From Bacteroides intestinalis DSM 17393 (GTDB lineage: Bacteria > Bacteroidota > Bacteroidia > Bacteroidales > Bacteroidaceae): DNA of 64,000 nucleotides. The notes beneath the pieces were generated by a model that saw only the letters and a program-made list of their open reading frames with translations, did no database searches and was not told where the DNA came from. Positions 8,832 through 18,668 of this stretch are shown here, piece by piece. Where the stretch lies: contig NZ_ABJL02000008.1 of NCBI RefSeq assembly GCF_000172175.1, positions 682,001-746,000 on the forward strand, given 5' to 3'. The translations under genes and the position numbers were made by a program. Each line of letters opens with the position of its first letter. Position 1 is the stretch's first letter.

Positions 8832-9809
8832 TTAATTTGAAAACGATTTTATCGTTTTCATAATCCCATCAGCAGCACGAACAGGCATTCGTTCAATGCC
8901 AAGTGCAGCTTTAATCTTCTCATTACTAACCACGTAATTCTCCGTCAGTTTCCGCAAACGTTCAGTATTCAGCGGCAGATGAAGTAAAGTTCCTAAACCT
9001 GCACAACCTTCCATCATCTTCCGGTTCATCTTCCAGATATGAGGTGCTTTACCCATAGCCTCACACATGAGAGTAATCAATTCATTTGTAGATAGGGCTT
9101 CGTCATCACCCATGTGATAAATGCCACTCGCTACATTCTTTGTCAGCAAACCTTCCACCACATAACATAAGTTATCAATCGAAGTGAACGAACGCTTATT
9201 CTCAAAATCTCCCAAAGGCCAGGGAATACCTTTCTTTACCACATTATAAAGCAAATTCAGGTTTCCTTTATTGCCCGGGCCATGAATCATGCAGGGTCTC
9301 AATATATATACCTGCTTCCTATCATCATGTAGTTTTAATTTTTCATTCTTATTTTTTAATTTATCGAGAATATAATTCTCGGCTGCTATCTTACTCTCTC
9401 CGTAAGGTCCTATTGGAGTAGGTACCACATCTTCCTTCAACGCATCCCCTACTACACTATCGGCAGCAGCCTTCACTGAACTAAAGAATATGAACTTTTT
9501 AGCTGTAGATTCCAGAAAGAAATCAAAGATCTTCTGAGTCAGTCCTGTATTGATATCAAAATACGCCTGTGCAACAGACTGGTTCTTTGTATCATGTGCT
9601 TTACCGGCCAGATGGATGATGGCATCAAATTGTGGCAAACGCTGCATTGGAAAAGAAGTTGATTCAATATCTTCCCAAGCAAAAGTCTTCACTACTCCCT
9701 CCTTTTCAGGAGCGACGATATCAAGACCATAAAGAACATGACGCTTTTTTAGGGCAATAACTAGATTGGAGCCCACAAAACCGTGAATTCCTGTAATAAG
9801 TATATTCAT
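8832..9809 (-). CDS. NAD-dependent epimerase/dehydratase (WbpV/FnlX-like 4-ketoreductase candidate)
   Basis: A 325-residue extended SDR. It has the Rossmann motif TGIHGFVGSN near residue 5, an HLAGKAHD segment and the catalytic YGESK (YxxxK). Position immediately before a WecA/WbpL-like transferase matches the wbpV-wbpL arrangement, in which the SDR reduces UDP-4-keto-6-deoxy-HexNAc to UDP-QuiNAc or UDP-FucNAc. That specific reaction is inferred from context; a UDP-hexose 4-epimerase is the alternative. Gaps of 36 bp (to the initiator) and 7 bp (from the deacetylase) support co-transcription. Confidence 0.8.
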   Translation of the reverse strand: MNILITGIHGFVGSNLVIALKKRHVLYGLDIVAPEKEGVVKTFAWEDIESTSFPMQRLPQFDAIIHLAGKAHDTKNQSVAQAYFDINTGLTQKIFDFFLESTAKKFIFFSSVKAAADSVVGDALKEDVVPTPIGPYGESKIAAENYILDKLKNKNEKLKLHDDRKQVYILRPCMIHGPGNKGNLNLLYNVVKKGIPWPLGDFENKRSFTSIDNLCYVVEGLLTKNVASGIYHMGDDEALSTNELITLMCEAMGKAPHIWKMNRKMMEGCAGLGTLLHLPLNTERLRKLTENYVVSNEKIKAALGIERMPVRAADGIMKTIKSFSN

Positions 9810-9816
9810 GAGTCTC

Positions 9817-10671
9817 TTATTTTAAATCATCTAATCGCATTATAGGAATAGTATTCCAATTAATAAGCTTATCAGCCTGTTCTACATTATAAAACTCATA
9901 ATGATCCAATACCCTTTGAAACTTAGTAAAAGCCCCTTTTATGCCAACATAACTCTTAAAACGACGCATTACAGGTAAGCTTTTCATGACAGGTTGCTCT
10001 TCATCAAAATCTCTCGGATGAAAATAAGTCATCATATAATCACTATGTCTTCCCCAATGATTAATCAGCCAATAAGGAAATAAACGGAAGAAACCACCAC
10101 CGGAAAAAACAATATGTTTACCCATTATCTGATGGATATTTATTGGAAACTCTTTGATAATCCTTCCATCACCAACATCAATACGTTTCGGAACACCTTC
10201 TCCATAACTTGGCATACCACCATAATCATGAGGAGCAGGAAACATAGAACAATCATATCTGAATCCCATCTCTGCCAGACAATAAAGCGCCCAAGTATTA
10301 TTCTTAGTGATAGAAAATCCCGGGGCACGAAATGCATTCACTTCCTCTCCCGTCACATCTTCTATTAGGCGTTTCGCCTTCAATGTATCTGCTTTAAATG
10401 TCTTCTCATCAAAACGGAAAGATAACTCATGTTGATAGGAATGACAACCTATATGATGCCCCTGCTTTTGAATAGAACGAATCACATCTGGATGTCTTTC
10501 CGCAATCCAGCCAAGGCAAAAAAATGTTCCTTTTTGATTCCGTTTCTCCAATTCTGCAAGAATACGGTCTACTCCCTGATATATACGCACTTCATGTTTA
10601 TCCCAATTGAAATCACCTGAGATAAAGTCGCAATTATACCAGTCCTCAATGTCGAAGGTTAGTATATTCAA
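9817..10671 (-). CDS. Polysaccharide deacetylase (NodB-like, XrtA/PEP-CTERM type)
   Basis: 284 residues. NodB-fold hallmarks are visible: the catalytic aspartates in LTFDIEDWYN (about 4-13), the metal-binding GHHIGCHSYQHE (about 92-103) and the FRAPGFS motif. There is no signal peptide, so it would act in the cytoplasm, on lipid-linked intermediates or nucleotide sugars, rather than on finished cell-surface polymer. It probably N-deacetylates a HexNAc of the repeat unit. Family is secure; substrate unknown. Confidence 0.85.
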   Translation of the reverse strand: MNILTFDIEDWYNCDFISGDFNWDKHEVRIYQGVDRILAELEKRNQKGTFFCLGWIAERHPDVIRSIQKQGHHIGCHSYQHELSFRFDEKTFKADTLKAKRLIEDVTGEEVNAFRAPGFSITKNNTWALYCLAEMGFRYDCSMFPAPHDYGGMPSYGEGVPKRIDVGDGRIIKEFPINIHQIMGKHIVFSGGGFFRLFPYWLINHWGRHSDYMMTYFHPRDFDEEQPVMKSLPVMRRFKSYVGIKGAFTKFQRVLDHYEFYNVEQADKLINWNTIPIMRLDDLK

Positions 10672-10690
10672 AACAATAATATTTACTAGA

Positions 10691-11272
10691 TTATTTTACA
10701 GAAATTCTCTGAGGAATTTCTTTCACGACCTTAGCAGGTCTACCTGCAGCAATTGTCCATGCTGGAATATCTTTTGTAACCAAAGAACCAGCACCAACTA
10801 TTGCACCCTCACCAATAGTAACACCAGGCATAATAAATGATTCCATACCAACTAAACTACCCTTTTTCATATGGATTATACCTAGTTTATAACCAAGCTT
10901 CGCATAATCATCCCCAACACAGTAATTAGATAAATCTCTTTGATGGCATAACAAACGAGTACCGCTAGCTATATGCACATGATCTTCTAATATTATATGA
11001 TCTGCATGATTCTCATCTACAACAACATGATCTCCAATAAATACTCCCTTGCCTACCTTACAGCCAAGTCTCCTCAATAGAAAAGGACGTAACATTCTTG
11101 GATTTATTGGTTCAAAAATAACCCAATTCATCATACTCAATAAAAGAGCATGATACATGTTTCCAAAAAACTTCCCAATAACTTTAAATAGACTGACATC
11201 ACCATATTCCTCCTCTGAATAATTTAAACCTATAAAACAAAGGAAACGGTATGTTAAACTTAGTTTTTTCAT
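10691..11272 (-). CDS. Hexapeptide-repeat O-acetyltransferase (WbbJ-like)
   Basis: 193 residues. After a helical N-terminal region with a hydrophobic stretch, residues about 75-180 form a left-handed beta-helix with repeating hexapeptides (GKGVFIGDHVVV, HVHIASGTRL, GVTIGEGAIVGAGSLVTKD). A conserved His in CHQRD may serve catalysis. It would acetylate a glycan or lipid-linked sugar using acetyl-CoA. It is tightly packed between the WbuB-like transferase and the deacetylase. Confidence 0.82.
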   Translation of the reverse strand: MKKLSLTYRFLCFIGLNYSEEEYGDVSLFKVIGKFFGNMYHALLLSMMNWVIFEPINPRMLRPFLLRRLGCKVGKGVFIGDHVVVDENHADHIILEDHVHIASGTRLLCHQRDLSNYCVGDDYAKLGYKLGIIHMKKGSLVGMESFIMPGVTIGEGAIVGAGSLVTKDIPAWTIAAGRPAKVVKEIPQRISVK

Positions 11273-11281
11273 TCTAGTTAA

Positions 11282-12493
11282 TTAAAAATCTTCCTTGAGT
11301 ATTCGGCACAGATTATCTATACAGATATCTTTTTGAAATTCTCTCTCAAAGTAACAACGCCCATTATATCCCAAAGTCTCAAAAGCCTCCTTATTCACCA
11401 GTACATTATTTCGAATTATAGTAGCCAAAGCCTCGTAATCTCCCGCAGGAACAGCATAACCACAATTAGCTTCTTTTATCACGTCTGCTCCACCATTACC
11501 AATCATTGCTAAGACAGGCCTTCCAGCAGACATATATGCCTGTAAACGTGCAGGAACTACCATTCCCAAATGAGGGAATCCTGATCGTAAAGTAACAAGC
11601 AGAGCATTAGCCTTTTTAAAGAATCCCGGCATTGCTTCAAGTGGAAAACGTCCTAATGTAAATGCTACATCACTCAATTTATTAGCCTCTATAAAATTAT
11701 CAAGCCATTCCTTTTCACTTCCATTACCTATAAATATCCATTTCAAGTCCTTTATATCTCTCAAAGATAGAATCAACTGAACAACTGCATCTAAATTTTG
11801 GGAACGTCCTAAATTTCCAGCAAGCATTATTTTAAAACCATCAGGTAATTGAGGAATAGGATATTCCGAATCTACTTTCAATAAGTCATCACTCCAATTA
11901 GGGAAATACTTTATTTTATCAACAAAATCTCCTTTAGATAAAATAGATTCGGTAAAACGCTTACTACTAATCAATATCCTGTCACATTGACCATAGATAT
12001 TTACCACTAATCTATTTACAAATGATAAGATTTTCCTATTTTTGATTCCGCCACCAGACATCATAGCATCAGGCCATATATCCAACACCCATAGGTAAAC
12101 TGGAACTTTTCTTAGTTTTCTCAGAAGAATAGCAGGATATGCTTGAAATATAGGCGAGACTTCATGCACAATTACTGCATCATAATTTCTCCAAGCAAAA
12201 TAAAAAAACACATTAAAACACGAAGAAAAAACAAAACTCAGGTAATTAATCATTAGCCTTAATCCTCCTCCTTTGCCACGTGGTATCTGAAAGGAGCGGT
12301 ATACATTCACTCCTTTTACATTCTCCCGACGTTTCTTAAAGAGACCATATCCATTATAGATTTGCCCTTCCGGATAATTAGGGATACCTACTAGTGCATC
12401 TACTTCATAACCTCTTTTCACTAATTCAAAAGCAATATCATTACTTTTAAAATTCTCAGGATAAAAATACTGTGTTATTAATAAAACCTTCAT
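11282..12493 (-). CDS. Glycosyltransferase family 4, WbuB/WbjE-like
   Basis: 403 residues from the ATG at 12491-12493 (MKVLLITQYFYPENF). An upstream in-frame start would overlap the preceding gene, whereas this one leaves a 2-bp gap. It is a GT-B protein with the WbuB opening signature (QYFYPENFKSNDIA), PNYPEG, and a C-terminal nucleotide-sugar region (LAGNLGRSQNLDAV, and GNGGADVIKEANCG). Proteins of this type transfer N-acetyl-L-fucosamine, and the locus encodes the FnlABC route to UDP-L-FucNAc, so this is the likely L-FucNAc transferase. Confidence 0.87.
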   Translation of the reverse strand: MKVLLITQYFYPENFKSNDIAFELVKRGYEVDALVGIPNYPEGQIYNGYGLFKKRRENVKGVNVYRSFQIPRGKGGGLRLMINYLSFVFSSCFNVFFYFAWRNYDAVIVHEVSPIFQAYPAILLRKLRKVPVYLWVLDIWPDAMMSGGGIKNRKILSFVNRLVVNIYGQCDRILISSKRFTESILSKGDFVDKIKYFPNWSDDLLKVDSEYPIPQLPDGFKIMLAGNLGRSQNLDAVVQLILSLRDIKDLKWIFIGNGSEKEWLDNFIEANKLSDVAFTLGRFPLEAMPGFFKKANALLVTLRSGFPHLGMVVPARLQAYMSAGRPVLAMIGNGGADVIKEANCGYAVPAGDYEALATIIRNNVLVNKEAFETLGYNGRCYFEREFQKDICIDNLCRILKEDF

Positions 12494-12495
12494 TT

Positions 12496-13515
12496 CTATT
12501 CTAGAGATATTGAAAGCGAACATCCATCTATATTTTTTAATGCCCTCCCGTTAAAAAAGATTCTTTGCAATACTCTACCACATTTATATATGGGAAATTC
12601 GATACTACCAAATTGAAATATAAACGGCCATATATCCTTCTTCTCTTTGAAGATTTCACGCCAATTTATGCCATCATCCGTAATCCATAAATGTGAATAT
12701 CTATCTTTATTTATTTTAGATGGCTCTACTGTCGTTGAAAGAAAAGATATATTCCCTAACTGTCCTCCCTTTATGGCAGTTCCTTGTATTTTTACCAATG
12801 ATTTAATTTGCATAGAATCCCTAGCAAACATTTTGATTTCATTCTGCACATATTGAGAATCTGTAGCAAAAACAACAAAATGTTCATAAAAGAACAACTG
12901 ACACGAACGATACTCCTGATTTCCCCTAAACACCTCAACTATTGTCTGAAACTCATCCTCAGTATAACCAATAATGCACTCATTCTCTCTATCGCCTGTG
13001 CAAAACCACAACTGATTTGTAAATTCATCCCAAAACAAACCATGGATATGATTTATATTACCTTCAGAGAAGGTATAGGCTATTTTCCAAGTTAAACCAC
13101 CATCAATAGATACATATATATGAACTGCTTCTTTCTCTATATTGGCAAAATATTCACCCCAATAAATGTGCCCATTAGGCAACTCACATAGATTTAGAGG
13201 CCTAGATCCTCTTGATATAGAAAATACCTTTCTAAAAACAGCAGAATGATTATTCTTATAGAATATGCCCTTCTTTGCAATTAGCAAATAATTTCCATTC
13301 TTCAATGAATATAAACCGTTTATTTCAGCACGTAAAAATCTCCTAAATAAAGGATATGTAGCAAAAAAACGATATCCATCTATGACATTAGCAAAAAAAT
13401 CATATTTCTTCTGCAAAAAATCATATTTAAAGATTTGGTAACCTTTAGAACCTAAAAAATAATCATCTGTTACTTCCAAAACTTTTATATCCTTAAACTT
13501 TTCAATAGCTGCCAT
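12496..13515 (-). CDS. Cytoplasmic Asp-box (BNR/sialidase-like) beta-propeller protein
   Basis: 339 residues with no signal peptide. Asp-box motifs are visible at YVSIDGGLTWKI (middle) and WITDDGINWREI (C-terminal quarter), and repeated W-blade-like segments suggest a propeller. I see no FRIP motif or sialidase catalytic Tyr/Glu pattern, so an active sialidase is unlikely. The gene sits between fnlC and the WbuB-like transferase with gaps of 6 and 2 bp, firmly within the operon. Similar proteins occur in some O-antigen loci without known function. It could be a scaffold or sugar-binding accessory; that is speculation. Confidence 0.7.
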   Translation of the reverse strand: MAAIEKFKDIKVLEVTDDYFLGSKGYQIFKYDFLQKKYDFFANVIDGYRFFATYPLFRRFLRAEINGLYSLKNGNYLLIAKKGIFYKNNHSAVFRKVFSISRGSRPLNLCELPNGHIYWGEYFANIEKEAVHIYVSIDGGLTWKIAYTFSEGNINHIHGLFWDEFTNQLWFCTGDRENECIIGYTEDEFQTIVEVFRGNQEYRSCQLFFYEHFVVFATDSQYVQNEIKMFARDSMQIKSLVKIQGTAIKGGQLGNISFLSTTVEPSKINKDRYSHLWITDDGINWREIFKEKKDIWPFIFQFGSIEFPIYKCGRVLQRIFFNGRALKNIDGCSLSISLE

Positions 13516-13521
13516 CCTTCT

Positions 13522-14703
13522 CTACTTTCTCCAAACCATCTTGTTCACTACTCCAGTATAGCTCTGAATCAGTTTCACAACTTTAGTCGATACATTCTCA
13601 TCCATATAATCAGGAACAGGAACGCCATTATCTCCATTATTATTCATTTCGACAGCCGTATCCACTGCCTGCAATAATGACTTTTCATCAATGCCAGCCA
13701 ATACAAATCCTCCTTTGTCCAAAGCCTCCGGACGCTCCGTACTTGTACGAATACAGATAGCAGGAAAAGGATAACCCACCGAAGTAAAGAAACTGCTTTC
13801 CTCTGGCAAGGTACCACTATCACTCACTACAGCATATGCATTCATCTGCAAACAATTGTAATCATGAAAGCCAAGAGGTTCGTGCTGTATCACGCGAGAA
13901 TCAAGTTTAAATCCACTTGCAGTCAAACGATTACGACTACGAGGATGACAACTATAAAGAATCGGCATATCATACTTTTCTGCCATAGCATTAATGGCAT
14001 TAAATAAAGAACAAAAATTCCTTTCTGTATCAATATTCTCTTCTCTATGAGCCGACAGCAAAATGTATTTCCCTTTTTGCAAATTCAATCTTCTGTGGAT
14101 ATCTGAAGATTCTATTTCCTGTAGATTCTCATGAAGTACTTCTGCCATAGGCGAACCAGTCACATAAGTGCGTTCTTTTGCTACTCCTGCAACATTCAAG
14201 TATCTGCGAGCATGTTCCGAATAACAAAGATTCATATCGGAGATAATGTCTACAATACGACGATTAGTTTCTTCTGGCAAACATTCGTCAAAACAACGGT
14301 TACCAGCTTCCATGTGGAAAATAGGAATATGCAGTCGTTTGGCACTTATTACACTGAGACAAGAATTTGTATCACCCAGTACTAACACGGCATCAGGCTT
14401 CACTTGAAGCATTAGTTTATAACTGGCATTAATAATATTTCCCATTGTGGCACCCAAGTCATCTCCCACAGCATCCATATACACTTCTGGGGCTTTCAAC
14501 TTCAAGTCACGAAAGAAAATCCCATTCAAGTTATAATCATAATTCTGTCCTGTATGAGCTAGTATACAATCAAAATATTTACGACATTTATTTATGACAG
14601 CCGCCAAACGAATAATCTCTGGACGTGTGCCCACAATAATCAAGAGTTTCAGTTTACCATTCTCCTGAAACTCAATATCTGAATAATCTAATTTTATATT
14701 CAA
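13522..14703 (-). CDS. fnlC: UDP-N-acetyl-L-fucosamine synthase (UDP-GlcNAc 2-epimerase family, FnlC/CapG/WbjD)
   Basis: 393 residues, WecB-like GT-B fold. Motifs: VGTRPEIIRLAAV (about 24-36), LGDTNSCLS, GNRCFDECLPEETNRRIVD, LSAHREENID and VVSDSGTLPEESSFF, which are the active-site and UDP-binding loops. FnlC catalyses the C-2 epimerisation completing UDP-L-FucNAc after FnlA and FnlB. The locus contains both partners, which favours FnlC over WecB (ManNAc). fnlA lies 177 bp upstream in the same direction, while fnlB is 21 kb away at the head of the operon. Confidence 0.85.
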   Translation of the reverse strand: MNIKLDYSDIEFQENGKLKLLIIVGTRPEIIRLAAVINKCRKYFDCILAHTGQNYDYNLNGIFFRDLKLKAPEVYMDAVGDDLGATMGNIINASYKLMLQVKPDAVLVLGDTNSCLSVISAKRLHIPIFHMEAGNRCFDECLPEETNRRIVDIISDMNLCYSEHARRYLNVAGVAKERTYVTGSPMAEVLHENLQEIESSDIHRRLNLQKGKYILLSAHREENIDTERNFCSLFNAINAMAEKYDMPILYSCHPRSRNRLTASGFKLDSRVIQHEPLGFHDYNCLQMNAYAVVSDSGTLPEESSFFTSVGYPFPAICIRTSTERPEALDKGGFVLAGIDEKSLLQAVDTAVEMNNNGDNGVPVPDYMDENVSTKVVKLIQSYTGVVNKMVWRK

Positions 14704-14880
14704 TTTATTAAGTACAAATTAGTATAAATAACCATCATCCACCTAAATTTTAATTAGGTAGTTATTCTAGTTAATCTATCAAAACAAATTACAACTGAAG
14801 ATGTCAGATAGACGAGAGGTAGATAAAAAACAATTAAAATCTGACATGAGAAAATGATCTCTACTGAGATTATATAAACT
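14704..14880 (-). other. 177-bp gap between fnlA and fnlC with two inverted repeats
   Basis: No ORF. It holds a 6-bp stem (14741-14746 with 14754-14759) and a 9-bp perfect stem (atgtcagat at 14801-14809 with 14839-14847). Neither is followed by a T run on the minus strand; function unknown. Confidence 0.45.
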
Positions 14881-15954
14881 TTACTCTGAACGTATTTCTT
14901 TCGCTTTAGAACGTTGCTGAAGGCCTAAATCTTCACGAATAAAACGAAGCTTTAGAAGTAGCTCTTTCATGCCCCCTACATCAAGACGACGAGTGTTATG
15001 ACTATGATAATCTTCTATTTTAGCAATTTCTTTATTTCCTTCATTAAAAAATTTATCATAGTTCAAATCACGATTATCACAAGGAATACGATAATAATCC
15101 CCCATATCTATAGCCTTAGCCATTTCTTCACGAGTAACAAGTGTCTCATAAAGTTTTTCTCCATGACGAGTACCAATAACTTTCACTTCGGTGTCACCAT
15201 ACTTAGGATTAATTTCTGCATAAACTTGCTTTAAAGCTTCTGCAAGTGTTTCAAGAGTAGCAGCTGGTGCTTTTTGAACAAAAAGATCTCCATTCTTCCC
15301 ATGCATAAATGCATAAATAACTAAATCAACTGCATCATCCAATGTCATCATGAAACGTGTCATATTTGGATCGGTTATAGTTATAGGGTTTCCCTGTTCT
15401 ATTTGCTCTACCCACAATGGAATCACCGAACCACGACTTGCCATTACATTACCATAACGTGTACAGCAAATAGTAGTTTGCGCATTTTCCCCCAATTCAC
15501 GTCCTTTGGCCATCGCAATTTTCTCCATCAGTGCCTTGCTGATACCCATAGCATTAATAGGATATGCAGCCTTATCTGTTGAAAGCACAACCACATTCTT
15601 CACACCATGTTCAATTGCTGATGCAAGCACATTACCAGTACCTATCACATTGGTCATTGTTGCCTCCATTGGAAAAAACTCACAACTTGGCACTTGTTTT
15701 AAAGCAGCAGCAGCAAACACATAATCTACACCACGCATAGCCACATCAACAGAAGCCTTATCACGTACATTACCAATATAAAATTTCACTTTAGGATTTT
15801 GTAAAGCATGACGCATATCATCCTGTTTCTTTTCATCTCTTGAAAATATACGTATCTCCTTAATATCTGAATCAAGAAAACGACGTAAAACTGCATTACC
15901 GAAAGAACCTGTACCTCCAGTAATCAAAAGAATTTTACCTTTAAAAATAGACAT
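14881..15954 (-). CDS. fnlA: UDP-GlcNAc 4,6-dehydratase/epimerase (FnlA/CapE/WbjB)
   Basis: 357 residues, extended SDR. It closely follows CapE: ILLITGGTGSFGNAVL at the N terminus, RIFSRDEKKQDDMRH, AAALKQVPSCEFFP, LSTDKAAYPINAMG and MGISKALMEK. The classical Tyr of YxxxK is Met here, which is normal for FnlA/CapE; the Lys is kept. It inverts C-5 while dehydrating UDP-GlcNAc, then epimerises C-3, giving the substrate for FnlB. Its first intermediate, the beta-L-arabino 4-hexulose, is also the product of PseB, which matters because the PseB homologue here is divergent. Confidence 0.9.
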   Translation of the reverse strand: MSIFKGKILLITGGTGSFGNAVLRRFLDSDIKEIRIFSRDEKKQDDMRHALQNPKVKFYIGNVRDKASVDVAMRGVDYVFAAAALKQVPSCEFFPMEATMTNVIGTGNVLASAIEHGVKNVVVLSTDKAAYPINAMGISKALMEKIAMAKGRELGENAQTTICCTRYGNVMASRGSVIPLWVEQIEQGNPITITDPNMTRFMMTLDDAVDLVIYAFMHGKNGDLFVQKAPAATLETLAEALKQVYAEINPKYGDTEVKVIGTRHGEKLYETLVTREEMAKAIDMGDYYRIPCDNRDLNYDKFFNEGNKEIAKIEDYHSHNTRRLDVGGMKELLLKLRFIREDLGLQQRSKAKEIRSE

Positions 15955-16014
15955 TTTTACTATATTATATTATCGTTCAACTTCCACTAATGATTTCACT
16001 TAAACACAAAAATA

Positions 16015-16647
16015 TCATTCTTCAAATTCGTTTAATAATTCAACAGTCAATATATCAGAAAAATAAGATATTTTACTTTTCAACATACAATCTGAATAAT
16101 TCCACCATTCTATTTTCTTCAATCTGTCAATGATATCTTCACTAAATCTATATTTTATAATTCTTGCTGGAACTCCTCCCACAATTGCATAGTCTGGCAC
16201 ATCTTTTGTCACAACTGCACCAGCACCAATAACAGCTCCATTGCCTATTTTTACTCCCCCCATAATACAAACATTATTTCCAATCCAGACATCATTTTTA
16301 ATCTCAATCTTTCTATATGGAGTTGAAATAGTATCTGTACGCCAAGATGAACCTGTTGAATTTACATGTTCAGTAAAAATGGGAGATGTTGACAAATAAT
16401 TAACTGTATGAGAGGCCAAACCTATATTACAGTTCGAACCTATAGAACAAAATCTCCCTATATCTGCATAGACAACTACTGTACCTGGAGAAATATAAGA
16501 ATAACTACCTATATTAGAATTGATAATCTTTACTGTCCTTTTTATCTTTGCTCTTTTATTAATCACCGAAATATTATCAACTAACGCAAATAGCGAAACG
16601 GAAGGATTAAATATATTAATCAAATAACCTTTCAAATATCCCATCAT
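16015..16647 (-). CDS. CatB-related O-acetyltransferase
   Basis: 210 residues of left-handed beta-helix hexapeptide repeats ([51 protein letters not shown]) with the xenobiotic/CatB-type C-terminal extension, and a probable catalytic His in GLASHTVNY. It probably O-acetylates one sugar of the repeat unit using acetyl-CoA. It sits 2 bp downstream of the sialyltransferase-like gene, so its acceptor may be the nonulosonate or its neighbour. Confidence 0.83.
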   Translation of the reverse strand: MMGYLKGYLINIFNPSVSLFALVDNISVINKRAKIKRTVKIINSNIGSYSYISPGTVVVYADIGRFCSIGSNCNIGLASHTVNYLSTSPIFTEHVNSTGSSWRTDTISTPYRKIEIKNDVWIGNNVCIMGGVKIGNGAVIGAGAVVTKDVPDYAIVGGVPARIIKYRFSEDIIDRLKKIEWWNYSDCMLKSKISYFSDILTVELLNEFEE

Positions 16648-16649
16648 AA

Positions 16650-17501
16650 TTACCTATCAAAATCATAAGCATCGATAAATGAATTGGGAGTTCTATTAAG
16701 AATAGTTACTCCTCTATAATTTGCATATTCCCTTAACATATCATGTGAATTCATCATCAAATAAATCCACTTCAACCATTTTTTATAACTACCTTTAGTC
16801 ATATATCTTATGTTTTCACTTTTATAAAAATGCCCATCATTCAAATATATACGATGAGTACATTCATCAACATCAAAATTTTTCATCCACGAATGCTCTG
16901 CTCCATATAAATATAGTTTTTTAAATCCTGCATTAATCGCACAAAAGATGGCTGCATTAAGAACATTTTGAGGTAATGGCATACCTAAGGATTTTTTATA
17001 AATACAATGTGATATAGTTTTAAAACCAGAAACCGGGGTCTGATTATATTTAATGATTGTAACGCATCTATTATCTTTGATTTTTTCCATCCAATCATTG
17101 GAAACATCATGGGGAACAAATAATTTCATCTCCCATGAAATTCCAGCAATAGCTTCAATTAATTTAGTTCTTTGCTCTAATTGATTAGATGATTTTCGTG
17201 AAAGATTTGGATCCAAAATAATATAATAATTCGGCTTTAATATAAAAAACATATCTGTCAATGCGAAATAATTTACAACAAGTAAATTCAATCCTTCAAA
17301 GTTAGATTGGTAAATTGCAGTCTTTAATGAAGGACCATTACACAAAATATGAATAGTAGTATCAGGATATAATGTTTTTTGAATATTCCTAAAACTTCTA
17401 TTCGCTCTAAAAGAACTAAATAATAAAACTGATAACATAGAGACACACATCTCTAACAGCGCACCAACAAAGACATAAATTTTCTTACAAACATTTTTCA
17501 T
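16650..17501 (-). CDS. Sialyltransferase/Maf-like (GT42/DUF115-type) protein, candidate pseudaminic acid transferase
   Basis: 283 residues from the ATG at 17499-17501; the longer frame to 17579 would overlap the upstream gene by 77 bp, while this start leaves a 1-bp gap. A hydrophobic N-terminal segment (about 5-30) may anchor it to the membrane. The next region carries [13 protein letters not shown], like the AGNGPSLK motif of GT42 sialyltransferases and the GPSL motif of Maf flagellin glycosyltransferases. Further shared patterns are YYIILDPNL, an [22 protein letters not shown] helix-strand unit and a C-terminal TPNSFIDAY. Such enzymes use CMP-nonulosonates. With CMP-Pse made by this locus, this is the best candidate Pse transferase; remote similarity, so moderate confidence. 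Confidence 0.6.
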   Translation of the reverse strand: MKNVCKKIYVFVGALLEMCVSMLSVLLFSSFRANRSFRNIQKTLYPDTTIHILCNGPSLKTAIYQSNFEGLNLLVVNYFALTDMFFILKPNYYIILDPNLSRKSSNQLEQRTKLIEAIAGISWEMKLFVPHDVSNDWMEKIKDNRCVTIIKYNQTPVSGFKTISHCIYKKSLGMPLPQNVLNAAIFCAINAGFKKLYLYGAEHSWMKNFDVDECTHRIYLNDGHFYKSENIRYMTKGSYKKWLKWIYLMMNSHDMLREYANYRGVTILNRTPNSFIDAYDFDR

Positions 17502-17502
17502 A

Positions 17503-18665
17503 TTACAACTGAAAATAATTTTGTCGTTCGTATTCAACGACAGGATCAAATATAGAATGATACGGATAATATTGATCAATATATCTCATTGAAGAACCTG
17601 CATAAGGAGTAAGATAGTCTCTTAAAAAAAAGTAAAGGATCACACAAATAAAAAGAACAGACATATATTTAGAACAACTTTTTAGCCTAGGCATTTCAAA
17701 TTCTTTAATAAACGTAGCAAGTATTACCATGTAACTGATATCAAAATATATCCTAAATCGCCAAATTATTGGAAAAATTCCCGTTAAAATATTTATAGCT
17801 AAATATGCCCCTCCCATATAGATTAACGGCATATTTTTTGTTTTGAAAAGAACATATATCAACACAATAAGTATACACAACCGTCGCAAAGAAAATATTG
17901 CAAACTCTTCTCTTATTCCCAAATCTTCACTTTGCATATATCCCAAACCAATAGAAGATATATTTGAATCAACAGATTCAGATTTAAAAAAGTCAAGAAA
18001 CAGCATGGTTATATCCACAGTATATATAAAATATATAAATATAATGGCTATACATAAAGTTAACCAAAGCGTCGTTTTTTTATATTTCACAAAATTAAAT
18101 AGTATTGCCAGTAATATTAAAAATGCAGAATTATGAAACATAAATGCAGCAAACACACATAATAAATACTTAGCTATTTGTTTATCCTTCAAATAAGAAT
18201 AGCTATATAAGGCAAAACCCAAAGCAAAAGATTGACGTAATAAATTAAAATTTAATACTAAATAACTGATAAGCGCATAAAGGAATATACATAAAAAATA
18301 CTTTTTGTTTCTTTCTTAAAAAATGAAAAAACAGCCACATTTAAAAATACCGCTTGAATTGTTTTAAAAAGGACGAAGTCCCCCGTGAAGAACCTGCACC
18401 CATACATCAAAAGAATCCATCCTGGCTGTCGTCTATCCTCCCCCCCTTCAAACAAATCAAAAAAATCAAAGTTATATACATCAAACTGTTTATATTCTTT
18501 CATATAATTAGGTAGATCAGTACCAACCTGAAACTGCAATGCTGATATAGCAATAAACCAAAGCAACAAAATATAATACCAAGTATTCTTATACCTCGAT
18601 TGGTTTAAAATATCATACCATATTGCTATAAAAAGACAAAAGAGTAAAGAAAGGGTATATAACAT
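17503..18665 (-). pseudogene. wzy: wzy-like polysaccharide polymerase (EpsG family), frameshifted
   Basis: Two adjacent frames together encode one multi-spanning membrane protein of about 385 residues. Residues from 18665 down to 18258 give the N-terminal part (VGTDLPNYMKEY is the EpsG-type loop). The C-terminal part is in another frame and continues upstream without a start codon through LNFNLLRQSFALGF, the usual EpsG motif. Adding one base in the A5/T6 homopolymer stretch (18293-18306 on the plus strand) joins them as KKETKKYFLCIFLYALISY. So a single-base deletion breaks the polymerase. Phase variation, decay or sequencing error are all possible. Location between wzx and a glycosyltransferase is typical for wzy. 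Confidence 0.8.
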
Positions 18666-18668
18666 TGA

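Noticed and set aside
17502..17579. Longer start for the sialyltransferase-like gene
   Set aside because: Would overlap the polymerase gene by 77 bp; the ATG at 17499-17501 gives normal operon spacing.
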